From: Tenodera sinensis
Lineage: Eukaryota; Arthropoda; Insecta; Mantodea; Mantidae
Assembly: GCA_030765045.1 (NCBI GenBank)
Contig: CM060964.1
Coordinates: 152,406,205 to 152,470,204, forward strand
Reading direction: 5' to 3'
DNA: 64,000 bases
Below are positions 23,468 through 34,151 of this stretch, in pieces. The translations under genes were made by a program, and so were the position numbers. How positions within the stretch are numbered: the first letter of the stretch is position 1; every line of letters begins with the position of its first letter. The notes below the pieces were generated by a model, which saw only the letters and a program-made list of their open reading frames with translations, made no database searches and was not told where the DNA came from.

Positions 23468-24103
23468 TCAAGGTTCCAAGGCACCACACGGTTTCTTGTA
23501 TGGTCGAAGGAGTTGTTTATGCCATCTTCCCAGACATTTTTCATTTTTAACATCTTTTAATTCATAGGTATGATAACCAAATTTTGATATAATTTCTGCA
23601 GGACCTTTATATAACAATTCCATCCTTTTGTTCCTACCTCGCAAGGCACTTGATAACTTATGGTCTTTAACTAGTACCCAATCGCCTATCTTAGGTTCCC
23701 ATTTATGTTTCTTTAATTTTCGCTTCTCTGCCTTTTTCTTGATTCGTTCAAAAGCAATTTTCGCTCTTTCTTCTTCACTTAACTGAATGTCATTAATTTT
23801 CAGTGTTTTTGGTTCCCCTATCAATATTGGTTCTGGTTCAATTCCTAACATTAATTTTATTGGTGCAAATCCAGTAGTTACATTAATGGTGTGATTGATA
23901 ATCTTTTCTATCAATGGACAATATTTCACCCAATCCTTGTGATTATGATGTGTAAGTACACGTAAATAAATTCCTACATCTCGGAGGACACGTTCTGTTG
24001 GATTCCCTGATGGAAAGTATGAGGAACAATGATTTAGTTTTCTCGAGTCTAATGTCACCCTAATCTTTCCATTGGCCTTATTTACAATACATAGGGGATT
24101 CAC
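23468..24103 (-). pseudogene. fusion of RT N-terminal edge to integrase C-terminal region
   Basis: The frame opens with NPLCIVNKANGKIRVTLDSR, the beginning of the reverse-transcriptase domain (strand with the conserved Arg/Asp). Within a few residues it switches to FPSGNPTERVLRDVG, the end of the integrase catalytic core. It continues through NHTINVTTGFAPIKLMLG to the C-terminal GPAEIISKFGYHTYELKDV region. An internal deletion therefore removed RT motifs, RNase H and the integrase HHCC and first two catalytic acids. A single stop separates it from the upstream protease frame. It cannot supply RT or integrase activity. Confidence 0.9.
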
Positions 24104-24106
24104 AAA

Positions 24107-25153
24107 TTATGAATTCGAAATCTCAATAACCTCATCTTCTAACATTGACTTTATAACTGCATCTACCTCTTCTCTTATTGTACTAGGGATAGCTCTCGCT
24201 TTATGTGTAAAAGGTTTGATGGGTATCATCTCAAACGAATGAGTATAAATATTACATTTACCAGGTTTCTCAGAGAATACTTCTTTATTTCGGATTAATA
24301 TTTCAAACAGTTTATCCCTCTGTTGTTCATTTAGTTGATCAGCCTGAGTTACTTTTTTCCTCAACAATTCTTCTAAGTCTTCACTACTCTCCCTATCATA
24401 GTACCTAGTTGCATCAGAAACCCTCAAATTGTCTATGAAATCATTTTTATCCCATTCTACATTTTCTTTATTATCGACTCTGTACTCTTTGACATTTACT
24501 TCAGTTAATTCCATAGCTCCTACTTTAACATATTCTACAAAGAATGTATCCCCTTGGATTTCTTCTTCCTCTTTTTCTCGTACAATAGTTTCTGAACTAC
24601 TATCTTCCACAAAAGGCACTATAATGGTCTCATCTTCAACTTTCATTTCTAGAATCATGTTTTTAAAATTCACCACAGCTTCCCAGGCATAAAGACAATC
24701 ACAACCTATTATAATATCTGTCACAAGTCTTCCTACAATCAGAAATAAAATTCCTAGTATTCTCCCATTTATTTCAATATTTATCATTGCTTGAAATTTT
24801 ACTCTCTCTTTTCGTTTTCCCACAGCTAGCGAGCAATATATCCCATTAACTGGTAAAGACATTACTTTAAAACCACTACTTTGTAAATTATCATAAAAAT
24901 TTTGTGAGCATACTGTGCTATTTGATCCCGTATCTATAATTGCATTGTATTGTTTTCCATTTACTCCAATTTTGATTTTAGGTGGATCTCCTACTTTTTC
25001 GTTTTCGTCAATTCTATTTTTACATTCTCTTTTCTTTTGTATCATCATTTGCCTTCCAGGACTATTTATTTCCGAGTACTTATCACAATCATTACTAGGA
25101 TACCCAGTTCTCACTGAAGGTGCGTTTGACCGGGTCTGGCGTTTCCCTGATTT
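24107..25153 (-). CDS. retroviral-type aspartic protease and pre-RT linker (pol, truncated)
   Basis: The frame is open after a stop at about 25156; an in-frame GTG at 25114 and the first MM pair near residue 36 are possible starts. The protease active site is in YNAIIDTGSNSTVC, with a flap-like region and the later ILFLIVGRLVTDIIIGCD segment (ILG-type motif). It then runs as an acidic linker into FEMIPIKPFTHKARAIPS and EEVDAVIKSMLEDEVIE, which normally lead into RT. It ends at a TAA just before the RT start. Protease would cleave Gag and Pol. The frame differs from gag and begins about 70 bases after the gag stop, so no simple frameshift window exists. Confidence 0.8.
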   Translation of the reverse strand, partial: KSGKRQTRSNAPSVRTGYPSNDCDKYSEINSPGRQMMIQKKRECKNRIDENEKVGDPPKIKIGVNGKQYNAIIDTGSNSTVCSQNFYDNLQSSGFKVMSLPVNGIYCSLAVGKRKERVKFQAMINIEINGRILGILFLIVGRLVTDIIIGCDCLYAWEAVVNFKNMILEMKVEDETIIVPFVEDSSSETIVREKEEEEIQGDTFFVEYVKVGAMELTEVNVKEYRVDNKENVEWDKNDFIDNLRVSDATRYYDRESSEDLEELLRKKVTQADQLNEQQRDKLFEILIRNKEVFSEKPGKCNIYTHSFEMIPIKPFTHKARAIPSTIREEVDAVIKSMLEDEVIEISNS

Positions 25154-25223
25154 TTATGTATGGCTCCTGTACTATTTCCCAAATTGTTACTTCTGTTTTC
25201 CTGCATTAAATCGGGGTTACTTC

Positions 25224-27200
25224 CTACCATGTTTTTGACCGTGTTAATGGCCTCGACCATTTCCGCATTTTCGGGGAATTTCGTCCATTTGAATACCTTT
25301 CTTCCTGTCTTGGTGACCTCGGTCTAAACTCATTATCTCCATTTGTCCAATACCCATCATTTGAATTTCTACTATGTCCAAAATAACGTCCCCGTCTACC
25401 TCGATCAAATCTATTTGTATTCATATAATTCACCCTTATATTTCTTCCCCTTTGATTACCATTTCTATTTTGGTGACGCCCTTCCTGGTTATATCTACCT
25501 TGATTTTCCCACCGGAATGATTCCATCCTTGGTATTGGTCCTTTATATCTTTCCCTAATCTCACTTCTATTCTGATAATACTGTGCCCCTTGCCCGAAAG
25601 AATTTACAGTTTCTTTTCCTTCATATTTATTTTCAAATGCGTGTTTTGGCTTATTGACTTCTAAGGCTGATAATAATTCGATCATAGCTGCAATGCTATC
25701 GGGTCGGGCTATGATTAGGTAGTGTTGAAGCGTTTCCGGAAAATGTGGAGTAACTATATTTATTAGATCTTTTTCATCCAAGGGAGGATCCAACATCTTC
25801 GATTTTCTCGCTATTCTCATAAAATAGTTGACCATCGATTCCTCCGATCTAGGATTAAATTTTCCATTGCTTAATTCAACTCTAATATTAGCCTGCCTAC
25901 TAGCTCCCCAATATCTGGTTAAAAAGATGTTCCTAAAGGTCCTGTAATCATTATTGTTACCCATAGAAAGGCCTAGCCAATTAGCAGCATTACCCTTTAG
26001 GCATTTTCTTACTATCACCATCTTGTACTCCTCTGGTATACGTTTCACCGTGAAGTACTCTTGTAACCCTTCTAAAAAGGTTTTAGGATCATCTGAATCT
26101 TCATTTTCAAAAACTGGAGGTGTCATTTCATTTAAGACATGGTTAGGCCAATGTAAATTTGAATTGTCACCTATCCCTGAGCTATTTCCGAGATCAGAAT
26201 GGGAATTGCTGTTACCTCTATTTTGCATCGAAATGTCAGCTGATACACCTGGTATTGCCTCGTTTCTTGCAACTTCATTACTAAGATTGTTGTGATTACA
26301 TGCATTTTCATTTAATTTCAAATTTTCTAAGGCCTCTTTTACCTGAGTAATTTCTGTTACTACCCCTTTTATTTGGTCTGTAACATCCTCCAAATTTCTA
26401 GCCTGCCTTTCATTTTCTACATCAGATCTTTCTATTCTAACTTTACACCCCTGTAACTCTTCTCTAATTTCTTCCCTTTGTTTGTCTAATCTATATGTTA
26501 CTTTTTCCCTTTCTTTATCTAATTTTTCACTCACTTGTTGACCTAATTTCTTTTCAGAATTCTTTACTTCTTGCCTTATTGTCTCTAATTCTCCCTTAAC
26601 CTGTTCTACCTGTTCTCTATTTTCTTTTACTTCACTACTAACTTTATTAATTTCCTCCCTAACTTCTTCCCTAAAGGTTTCGAAAGCTCTCTTCTGATTT
26701 TCCAATTGCATTCCCAATTCCTGTTGTCCCTTCTCTACTTTCTGTCCTAACTCTTTACTATTTTCATCTATCTTTTGACTTAACTCTGTTCTTAATTCTT
26801 TACTATTTTCATCTATCTTTTTACTTAACTCTGTATTCATCTTTTCCACTGTTCTTAATTCTTTACTATTTTCATCTATCTTTCGACTTAACTCTGTACT
26901 CATCTTTTCCACTGTTCTTAATTCTTTACTATTTTCATCTATCTTTTGACTTAACTCTGTACTCATCTTTTTCATTATCGTTTGAAACATATTCTCTATT
27001 TCTGACATAAATGCTGGCCTTTCTAAATTACTACTAAACATTTCTGAACTACCTCTAGGTGTTTCTCTAACGTTCTGATCTTCTACTTCTTGGCATATTC
27101 TGCTACCAATTACATTCCGATTAAATTCTTCCATCCTACTTACACTTTTCTCAATTTCCGGACTGTCACAACCTAAAAAGTCGGTGTCACTGTCTTCCAT
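25224..27200 (-). CDS. Gag polyprotein of LTR retrotransposon
   Basis: I take the ATG at 27200 (MEDSDTDFLGCD) as start, giving 658 residues; the frame is open about 18 codons further upstream without ATG. After an acidic N-terminus comes a coiled coil with four tandem copies of ELSxKIDENSKELR (about residues 80-150) continuing to about residue 295. The retrotransposon gag domain follows (FLEGLQEYFTVKRIPEEYK, CLKGNAANWLGLS, FLTRYWGASRQANIRVELSN, ESMVNYFMRIARKSK), about residues 370-520. The basic Arg/Gly/Asn-rich tail lacks a CCHC zinc knuckle; RG-rich regions could substitute in RNA binding. Gag would form the cytoplasmic particle. It has no stops, unlike pol. Confidence 0.9.
   Translation of the reverse strand: MEDSDTDFLGCDSPEIEKSVSRMEEFNRNVIGSRICQEVEDQNVRETPRGSSEMFSSNLERPAFMSEIENMFQTIMKKMSTELSQKIDENSKELRTVEKMSTELSRKIDENSKELRTVEKMNTELSKKIDENSKELRTELSQKIDENSKELGQKVEKGQQELGMQLENQKRAFETFREEVREEINKVSSEVKENREQVEQVKGELETIRQEVKNSEKKLGQQVSEKLDKEREKVTYRLDKQREEIREELQGCKVRIERSDVENERQARNLEDVTDQIKGVVTEITQVKEALENLKLNENACNHNNLSNEVARNEAIPGVSADISMQNRGNSNSHSDLGNSSGIGDNSNLHWPNHVLNEMTPPVFENEDSDDPKTFLEGLQEYFTVKRIPEEYKMVIVRKCLKGNAANWLGLSMGNNNDYRTFRNIFLTRYWGASRQANIRVELSNGKFNPRSEESMVNYFMRIARKSKMLDPPLDEKDLINIVTPHFPETLQHYLIIARPDSIAAMIELLSALEVNKPKHAFENKYEGKETVNSFGQGAQYYQNRSEIRERYKGPIPRMESFRWENQGRYNQEGRHQNRNGNQRGRNIRVNYMNTNRFDRGRRGRYFGHSRNSNDGYWTNGDNEFRPRSPRQEERYSNGRNSPKMRKWSRPLTRSKTW
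26740..26965 (-). repeat. tandem repeat in gag coding sequence
   Basis: In-frame repeats of 45-66 bp encode ELSxKIDENSKELRTVEKM units. Length changes by whole heptad-like blocks would keep the coiled coil. Confidence 0.9.
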
Positions 27201-27382
27201 TTCTAAGCTATTTACATGTGTTTTTCTACTCACCAAAATTTTCAATATTTTCACTATTTCACTTTAACTGCACTTAAACTTGTTCACTACACTTTTCACA
27301 GATGTTGACACGCTGGGCACCTTCTTGTCTGCTGGCTCGATGCTGATCTGGTCGTCTTGGGGGTTTGGTCCATTCTTTCGGC

Positions 27383-27400
27383 GCCCCACGTTGGGCGCCA
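27383..27400 (-). other. primer-binding site complementary to tRNA-Lys
   Basis: Read on the minus strand, TGGCGCCCAACGTGGGGC starts three bases after the 5' LTR. It is the complement of the 3' end (with CCA) of animal tRNA-Lys(CUU), the primer also used by Drosophila gypsy. All 18 bases match the tRNA end as I know it. Confidence 0.9.
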
Positions 27401-27403
27401 ATT

Positions 27404-28185
27404 TGAAGCTGTACATTCGTTGTGTCCTAGTTATTGCCTCGCCATTTGAAGCTGAAGTCGTTGGTGACGTGACGTTGCCCTTCGATGTAGCTCGCCTCGG
27501 CTAGTTCTGCATAAGATCTCTTTATCTCGGGTTTGCGTAAGTGTAATGGACAACCCAAGAACAACTTTATATATTGTTTATTTTCTTTTTAAATATTTTC
27601 AGGAGTTATGCCGAAAATATTTGTATCTGTAGAGGCATCGCAATCACATCCGCGCAGCACGAACTCCCGTACTGGTCTCTGGTTGAGTACTGACTAGACG
27701 CTTCTCTCTTACCCACGCTAAGAAGCCGTTCGCTCCATTTGAATGTCATGACGTCATCCAAGAAAGCCTCGTATCCAAAATGCTATTTCCTTTTCCCGCA
27801 ATTTAGAAATGTCCCTTTCTATTATAACATGTTCTTTTATGAATTTCAAATATATAATTACTTTTTTAGGATTAAACGATGTTTACTTTATATTTTATTA
27901 GATATATCGCGCGACTTTTAAGGTTTGTAGAACTGACTTTCGAACGTGTATTTTAAACTATGTGGTATGACGTCATGACTCGTTAATTTGAAACCAATAA
28001 TGTGTTTATCCTACGAATTTAACGACTATTATTTACTCATATCTTGCTCACCTTACAACACTTCCTGCTATATTATCTATTTATGTTATTACTCAATATT
28101 TATCGCAAATCTCATATCCGGCAATTAAATTAAAACGTGTCTTTTTCAAAAGCCCATTCGATCGGAAATCTAAATTTCGGTATCA
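27404..28185 (-). repeat. 5' LTR
   Basis: Same 782-bp sequence as 21914-22695. As the 5' LTR of a minus-strand element it should carry the promoter. It contains both ATGACGTCAT palindromes (27748-27757 and 27967-27976). Confidence 0.97.
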
Positions 28186-28189
28186 ACAG

Positions 28190-28651
28190 GGCAACTGTTA
28201 TGTCAGGTGGAGGAAACAGGAAGGGATAAGCTAATCGCAACAGCGATAAGTCTCCCTAGGATAAAGATGCATAATCTAAATAATACTGTATATGCACATA
28301 AACACCCAAGATTTAATGCCAGTGTAAACAGAAGTGAGAAACGTACACCTAATTGATAAATAGCAAATTCCAATAGCCTAACTAAACTACTGGAATGGGC
28401 AATATATCTCTCTCCAATGTATGTTGATTAAGATGTTATTGTTTCTTCGTTATCTCAAGTGTACGGTTTAAAAGAGTATATATACCTCTTCCACTTTCTT
28501 ACCAGCACAGCCCAGATTTCAAAAGCAAGCCCTGTAATGACAAGGCACTCCAGATGTGGTACACTGTTTATGTAAACAGGTGACTATATTAATCTTTCGT
28601 CTTCATACGAAAGGGAATGACTTGCCTGAAATTTTTTTCAGAAGGATGAAT
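28190..28651. other. right-hand part of the hAT insertion
   Basis: No gene recognised between the LTR element and the hAT right end. Confidence 0.5.
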
Positions 28652-28751
28652 TATACAATGTCAAGGAAAACATGTTTAAAAATGGAAAATATGTAAAAAG
28701 TAGGAGATTTTGAAGTGCATTGAGTTTTTAGCAGTAGATCTGGCAACCCTG

Positions 28752-29196
28752 CACCCCACGCCCCACACCACATCTCACACATCACACAACACACACCACA
28801 CCATACCACGCCCCATACCACACAACACCCCATACACCACACCATACCATGCCCCACACCACATACCACACCTCAAAACCCTCACCCCACACACCACACA
28901 TCACATGTCACACACCACACACAACACAACCCACACCACACACAACACAACCCACACCACACCTCATGCCACATACACTTCTCACCATACACCACACCCC
29001 ACAAACCACACCACACCACACCAAACCACACACTACACCACACCACATACACCACACCACACAACACACACCTCACACCACACCCCACACGCCATACACC
29101 ATACACACCACAAACACCATATGCCACACCCCACACCACACACATCACACACCACATCCCAAACCCCACTCACGACACATCACACACCACACACAG
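28752..29196. repeat. CA-rich array, right half
   Basis: CACACCACACC/CCCCACAC-type repeats of the same composition as 15675-16235. Open frames here are artefacts. Confidence 0.9.
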
Positions 29197-29819
29197 TGAG
29201 TGAGTGAGTGATTGAGTGAGTGAGTGAGTGAGTGAGTGAGTGAGTGAGTGAGTGAGTGAGTGAGTGAGTGAGTGGGTGGGTGGGTGGGTGGGTGGGTGGG
29301 TGGGTGGGTGAGTGGGTGAGTGGGTGAGTGGGTGAGTGGGTGGGTGGGTGGGTGGGTGGGTGAGTGGGTGGGTGGGTGGATGGGTGGGTGGGTGGGTGGG
29401 TGAGTGGGTGAGTGGGTGAGTGAGTGAGTGAGTGAGTGAGTGAGTGAGTGAGTGAGTGAGTGAGTGAGTGAGTGAGTGAGTGAGTGAGTGAGTGAGTGAG
29501 TGAGTGAGTGAGTGAGTGAGTGAGTGAGTGAGTGAGTGAGTGAGTGAGTGAGTGAGTGAGTGAGTGAGTGAGTGAGTGAGTGAGTGAGTGAGTGAGTGAG
29601 TGAGTGAGTGAGTGAGTGAGTGAGTGAGTGAGTGAGTGAGTGAGTGAGTGAGTGAGTGAGTGAGTGAGTGAGTGAGTGAGTGAGTGAGTGAGTGAGTGAG
29701 TGAGTGAGTGAGTGAGTGAGTGAGTGAGTGAGTGAGTGAGTGAGTGAGTGAGTGAGTGAGTGAGTGAGTGAGTGAGTGAGTGAGTGAGTGAGTGAGTGAG
29801 TGAGTGAGTGAGTGAGTGG
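29197..29819. repeat. (GTGA)n microsatellite with (GTGG)n block
   Basis: About 155 tetramers. GTGA units are replaced by GTGG between about 29273 and 29420, then return to nearly pure GTGA. It abuts the CA-rich array. Confidence 0.98.
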
Positions 29820-29951
29820 AGTTTATTAATGAACTAAAATTTCTGAAGAGCATGCTTCAGCTCTCTCATAGTAACATTCATTCAAGCAACATGGTGGCTG
29901 CCCTATCCTCACTTTGTTGATGAACCTCAATTTTTGCTACACTTGTAATGC

Positions 29952-30182
29952 AAATGAAATGATTTTGTTGTTTAATGATGCTGTCAATTGCCAGGATCAC
30001 ATCAGCGTCGCCGGTGTGCCGGAATTTTGTCCCGCAGGAGTTCTTTTACATGCCAGTAAATCTGCTGACATGGAGCTGTCGTTTTTAAGCACACTTAAAA
30101 ACCATCGGCCTGGGCCGGGTTTGAACCCGCAACCTTGGGATCAGTAGGCCAGCGTCTAACCAACTGAGCCACCCAGACCAAC
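29952..30182 (-). mobile_element. tRNA-derived SINE, full length
   Basis: On the minus strand it begins GGTCTGGGTGGCTCAGTTGG (A box) and has the B box GGTTCAAACCC. The 3' body CCTGCGGGACAAAATTCCGG ends in a T/A-rich tail. TSD CACTTGTAATGC at 29940-29951 and 30183-30194. The same family is at 57941-58171, and a truncated copy at 36210-36390. Confidence 0.95.
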
Positions 30183-30194
30183 CACTTGTAATGC

Positions 30195-30666
30195 TGTCAT
30201 GTCATGAGGTCAGCCTGATTTGGGAGTGTAAAGGCTAGTTGCCTTTACAAAATGGCTTATCTCTAACATGGATAATGTTTCAACCTCCAACGAATTGCAC
30301 CTTACTCAAAACTACAAGTTTCATATTTTGGGTAGGCTTAAAGTTCTATGAAGAATTTTATATACCCTGCAATATGCTGCCTCTTTATTCATAGTGAGAG
30401 GTACTTTGGAGTTTACAAATGCGACTGATCACTTTCTGATTTGTAAATTCAACCAAATTGTGACTGCACTGGTTATTTTTATCCATTCTGAAGTACAATG
30501 CTCAAAATTCCAATTTTTTATTGTAATTAATGTTGTATTTTCTTGATCTGCCCTGCAACAATAAAGGAGTGGATTTGTTTGCACCTTGTGTGTTAAATTC
30601 AGTCATAAAAATAGTTTTGTAGAATAGAAATGAAACATTCATATACCTAAAATGTTCTATTTCCAG
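30195..30666. other. end of 22-kb intron
   Basis: AT-rich intronic sequence, no other feature. Confidence 0.5.
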
Positions 30667-30793
30667 GCTCAGGCAGTAACCCTCACAGTGGCACAGTCAT
30701 TTAACACAGCTTATGAATTATGGCAGTTATCTCAGGAAAGGTCACAAATACATAACCAAGAATTGGTGGCTAGAAAGGAGTCCAGTATTGCAG
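30667..30793 (+). CDS. LDLRAP1: LDLRAP1-like adaptor, exon with PTB C-terminal helix
   Basis: The exon is bounded by TATTTCCAG and GTAAAT, starts in phase 0 and leaves one base. It encodes AQAVTLTVAQSFNTAYELWQ followed by LSQERSQIHNQELVARK. AQAVTLTVAQxF is the signature of the C-terminal helix of the LDLRAP1 PTB domain that closes over the NPxY peptide. It joins in frame to the exon at 8318-8429 (ends KRKM), despite 22 kb of intervening repeats. Confidence 0.9.
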
Positions 30794-31985
30794 GTAAATG
30801 GGACCTCGTTCTTTTTAGTAGGCAACTTAAAGTAATAGGACTAAAAAGTACTAGCCAGATGCTTAATATTCAACAAATGGAAAAATATCAAAGTTTTTAA
30901 GACTGAATTCTGTACTCTAAACTTAATTGTGATTGCTTTTTCCTAACATTTAAGAGTGATCATTTAGAAGATAATGATTTCATAAGAGTTTGGTAAGATA
31001 TAATATGCAAAATAATAAATTAGAAAGGAAATAAGCAGAAGAAAGCTGTAGAAATTAAGATGTCTAAGAAAGTTGTTAGAAAGACTGAGGAGAAAATTCC
31101 TGAGGATAAATATATGAAATTGTCTGTTGTATAAGTGTTACTAATGTACTAATATGTAATTCCTTATAGTGTTAAAATAATATTTGATGTTGTGGTGGAT
31201 TCTGCACAACTATGTGCTACAGTATTACAAAAATAAAGAGAAAACAAAATCACAGAAAATCTGTGAAATAAAATGCAATACACACTCAGTAACAAAAAGT
31301 TAAATCCATACACTGCTGCTTTCTATTCTGGGATTATTAATAACTTTAAAGTTGAATTCTTAATGTTAGTTACTACCATATTCTTCTCAATGGGGAGCAC
31401 TGCAGGGGGAAGCAAATATACTGTAGATGCTTCTCGAGTGCTACATCTCCATTCTGTTAACATTCTGACAGCCTTCAAGAGAGCGTCTCAATGTATCAAC
31501 TCAGTGCCACGCAAAGTCATGACTTTTTCAACTGTCCTCCAAACCTCACCCAGGAAGATGGGTTCCCAAAGGGGTTGGGCACCATCTACCAGGATCTTCT
31601 TGGGATGGGTGTAGAGTATATGCACTTGCTAGGCTGTTGTCCTTAAGGTTAGGTGGTGTTAGGTAATTGCATTAGTAAAGTATCATTCTGGTCTGTTTAG
31701 AATTGGTTTAATGCATCCTTAAGAACCACCCCAAAACTTTGACATCTGCAGCACTTCATGAATAATTATGGATGCAAAAATCTTACCTTAGGCACAGAAG
31801 ATGTAGTTATCTTGGAGGATGCTCCCACTCACAAATTTTGAAGTGTCTATACAGGCTGTACAGACTATACAGATAGTATATATTACTATCAGCAAGAAAT
31901 TGCAATATCATAGCATGAAAATATGTGCTCACACACTTTCAAGAACAATGTAAGTAATATTTTTCTGATTCTTTGTGCCCCGCAG
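30794..31985. other. intron of the adaptor gene
   Basis: About 1.2 kb with no recognised repeat or ORF. Confidence 0.6.
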
Positions 31986-32107
31986 CTTTCCATAAACATT
32001 CAAAGGATGACAGCAATAACCAAAATAGTCTTGAAAGTGGCAGCAAAACTCTATTGATTGACTTTTCATCAGAGCCAGAAACATATACAGAGAATGGTAA
32101 TCCTTGG
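31986..32107 (+). CDS. LDLRAP1: LDLRAP1-like adaptor, linker exon with clathrin-box-like motif
   Basis: Acceptor CCCCGCAG, donor GTAGGT; phases agree with the preceding (one base) and following (zero) exons. It encodes FHKHSKDDSNNQNSLESGS, then KTLLIDFSSEPETYTENGNPW. LLIDF fits the clathrin-box pattern L-hydrophobic-x-hydrophobic-acidic, and LDLRAP1 has a clathrin box at this place after the PTB domain. An internal GT (after ENG) could act as an alternative donor. Confidence 0.75.
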
Positions 32108-34151
32108 GTAGGTATCAGTTTTTAAATTCTTAATTTCAGGAAATAAATTAACACTGATTTATGCTGTACCATTTATTTATCTTTTATTTAAAGCATGTAG
32201 AACTACATTTAAAATGGACAGCATCTTTATTTTTATAATTTATTGAAAATATTTTGCATTTCTTTGGCATTTAACTAAACAACACAGATCTAGAGCAGAT
32301 ACACGCAAAACATGTGACAAGCTAAATCTTGCAATTAATGAGGAGTTTCCCCAACACAAGATTGTAAAGACCCAACTAGAACTGCATCACAGGAGGATAC
32401 AACGTGCTATGGATGAAATGAAGAAAGATGCAGTTTCTTCAACAATTCCAGGCAGTGACACCCGTTAGTTGCAATAGACTTGCAATAAGTGTTTATACCC
32501 ATTTTATGCAGACATATTTTATTTAGGCACATTAGATGTCATGCCATAACTTTTGCATGCATATCCATGAAACAGTGTGTCAGTTATATGTTTATGGCAT
32601 GAAGATGAAGGGGGCCAAGAGACAGACAAAATAACTTCATGTTTGTTTGGTGTATTAAATAATTTCATATCAAATATTACAGAAAAGGAAAAAATCTAAT
32701 AGTTTGGAGTGACCTGCTGTGCACAAAACAAGAACCAAATACTGCTCTTTATGTATCTGGTTTCAGAAGCACACAGCTGTTTTGAATACATTAAACATAA
32801 ATATCTAGTATTAAGCCACACTCTTCTGGCTCATATTTGCCATGTTACTTTAAGTGAAAAACAACAGAGAGCACTCAAATTATATGGACCTGATGATTTA
32901 TAGGAAGTGTTTACATAATCCCAGTCTTCTCATCCATTTCAGTTACAGAGGATGGCATCAGGTGACTTCATTAATTTATATGCTGCAGCTGATAGTATGT
33001 TAAATGCTACAAAATTAAGCATCAGTATTGCTGTGGGTATTCAGTTATTTGTCCTAGTATTATGTATGTTAAAAGATTGCATTCAGACATAGAATATTGC
33101 AACAGCTACGTCCTGAGGTTATTGGGAGGTCTGAGTTCAGCAGTCGCAACAGTCAACAGATAAACCACATGCTCACCCAGTGTAAACATCACTTACCTGC
33201 CACTAACTAAGTTATGTTTGGTATCCTATGCAGGCACTTGAAAACAAATAATTACAGCACAAAATTAATTATTACTAGAAATAATTGGAATTGGAATACA
33301 TTGGAATTAATCACCAAGATAGGCAATGAAATGTACTCTATCAATGTATCTAGCAGGAAATCTAGTAATTATTCTTCCTCTCCTAGAATTCTAACCCTGT
33401 ACTTACTTACATTTTCTTCTCTTGCTTCTGGTCAGTAATTCGATCAGGAGCATATGGGTGCTTAGAAGGAAGTGAAAATGAACTTCCATTTTGTGCTCAC
33501 TTTTTGAAAAAGAAATATAAACTGTGATCTGTGACAAAAGGGGTGTTGTATATTGAAGCATAAATAAAGGCTTCTTTTTCACTGCCTTCTAAGCACTGCT
33601 ACAAGAGAAAAAGTTTAGAAAAGATGAGAAGTGGTGTTAGCAAGGAGGAGAAATTGAGTTAATAAATTTGATTACCTAGGAGTAAGGTGAAATAGTAATG
33701 GTGGATGGAGTGAGCACCAGCTAAAGGAAAACTCTACTTCAAAGCTTCACAAGCATATGCCTATAGTGAAAATTCAAAGGATACAAATAAAGTGGTTGAA
33801 GAGAGTTTGGCAGTAGTTGAGATTTAGGTGATTTACAGAGTGGAGGTTTGGGATCTGGAGGAGGGGAGAACAAATGTAAATATAATTCATGTTGCGCTTG
33901 CCTAGAGTTTCACTCAATGGCATCACATAAACAAAATTAGGGGGAACTGGTATTAAAGGAAAATATTTGCAAAGAGTATTGGAATATTGATTTATAATTA
34001 GAAATTTAGATGAGAAAATATCTAGCATCAGTGTCTGAAAATCCAGAAAAGGTTAAAAGAGAAACTTGGTTCAAAAGGATTGGGAAAAGGATTTGTAGAA
34101 GATTTGAGTTGACCTTAGGCAACTTAATTTATTAGGCACTTAATTTATTTT
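32108..34151. other. intron sequence, nothing certain
   Basis: AT-rich. At 32300-32467 a short open frame (NEEFPQHKIVKTQ through GSDTR, then stop) could be an alternative terminal exon; see rejected items. No other feature. Confidence 0.5.

Larger units (their letters stand above)
21914..28185 (-). mobile_element. Ty3/Gypsy-type LTR retrotransposon, deleted in pol
   Basis: Two 782-bp LTRs (21914-22695 and 27404-28185) flank the body. A 4-bp TSD, ACAG, lies at 21910-21913 and 28186-28189. Reading on the minus strand the order is LTR, tRNA-Lys primer site, gag, protease, the start of RT fused to the end of integrase, polypurine tract, LTR. The RT core, RNase H and integrase core are absent, and no envelope-like gene is seen. 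The LTRs are identical over every line I compared, so the insertion is young despite its deletion. It sits inside the hAT insertion in the adaptor gene's large intron, antisense to that gene. Confidence 0.95.

Noticed and set aside
29170..29853. 227-codon (THSL)n frame on the minus strand
   Set aside because: Translation of the (GTGA)n microsatellite.
32288..32467. Possible alternative terminal exon of the adaptor (NEEFPQHKIVKTQ to GSDTR, stop)
   Set aside because: From the NPW-ending exon no AG gives the right phase. It works only with an internal donor after ENG. The route through 38923 and 40815 fits better.
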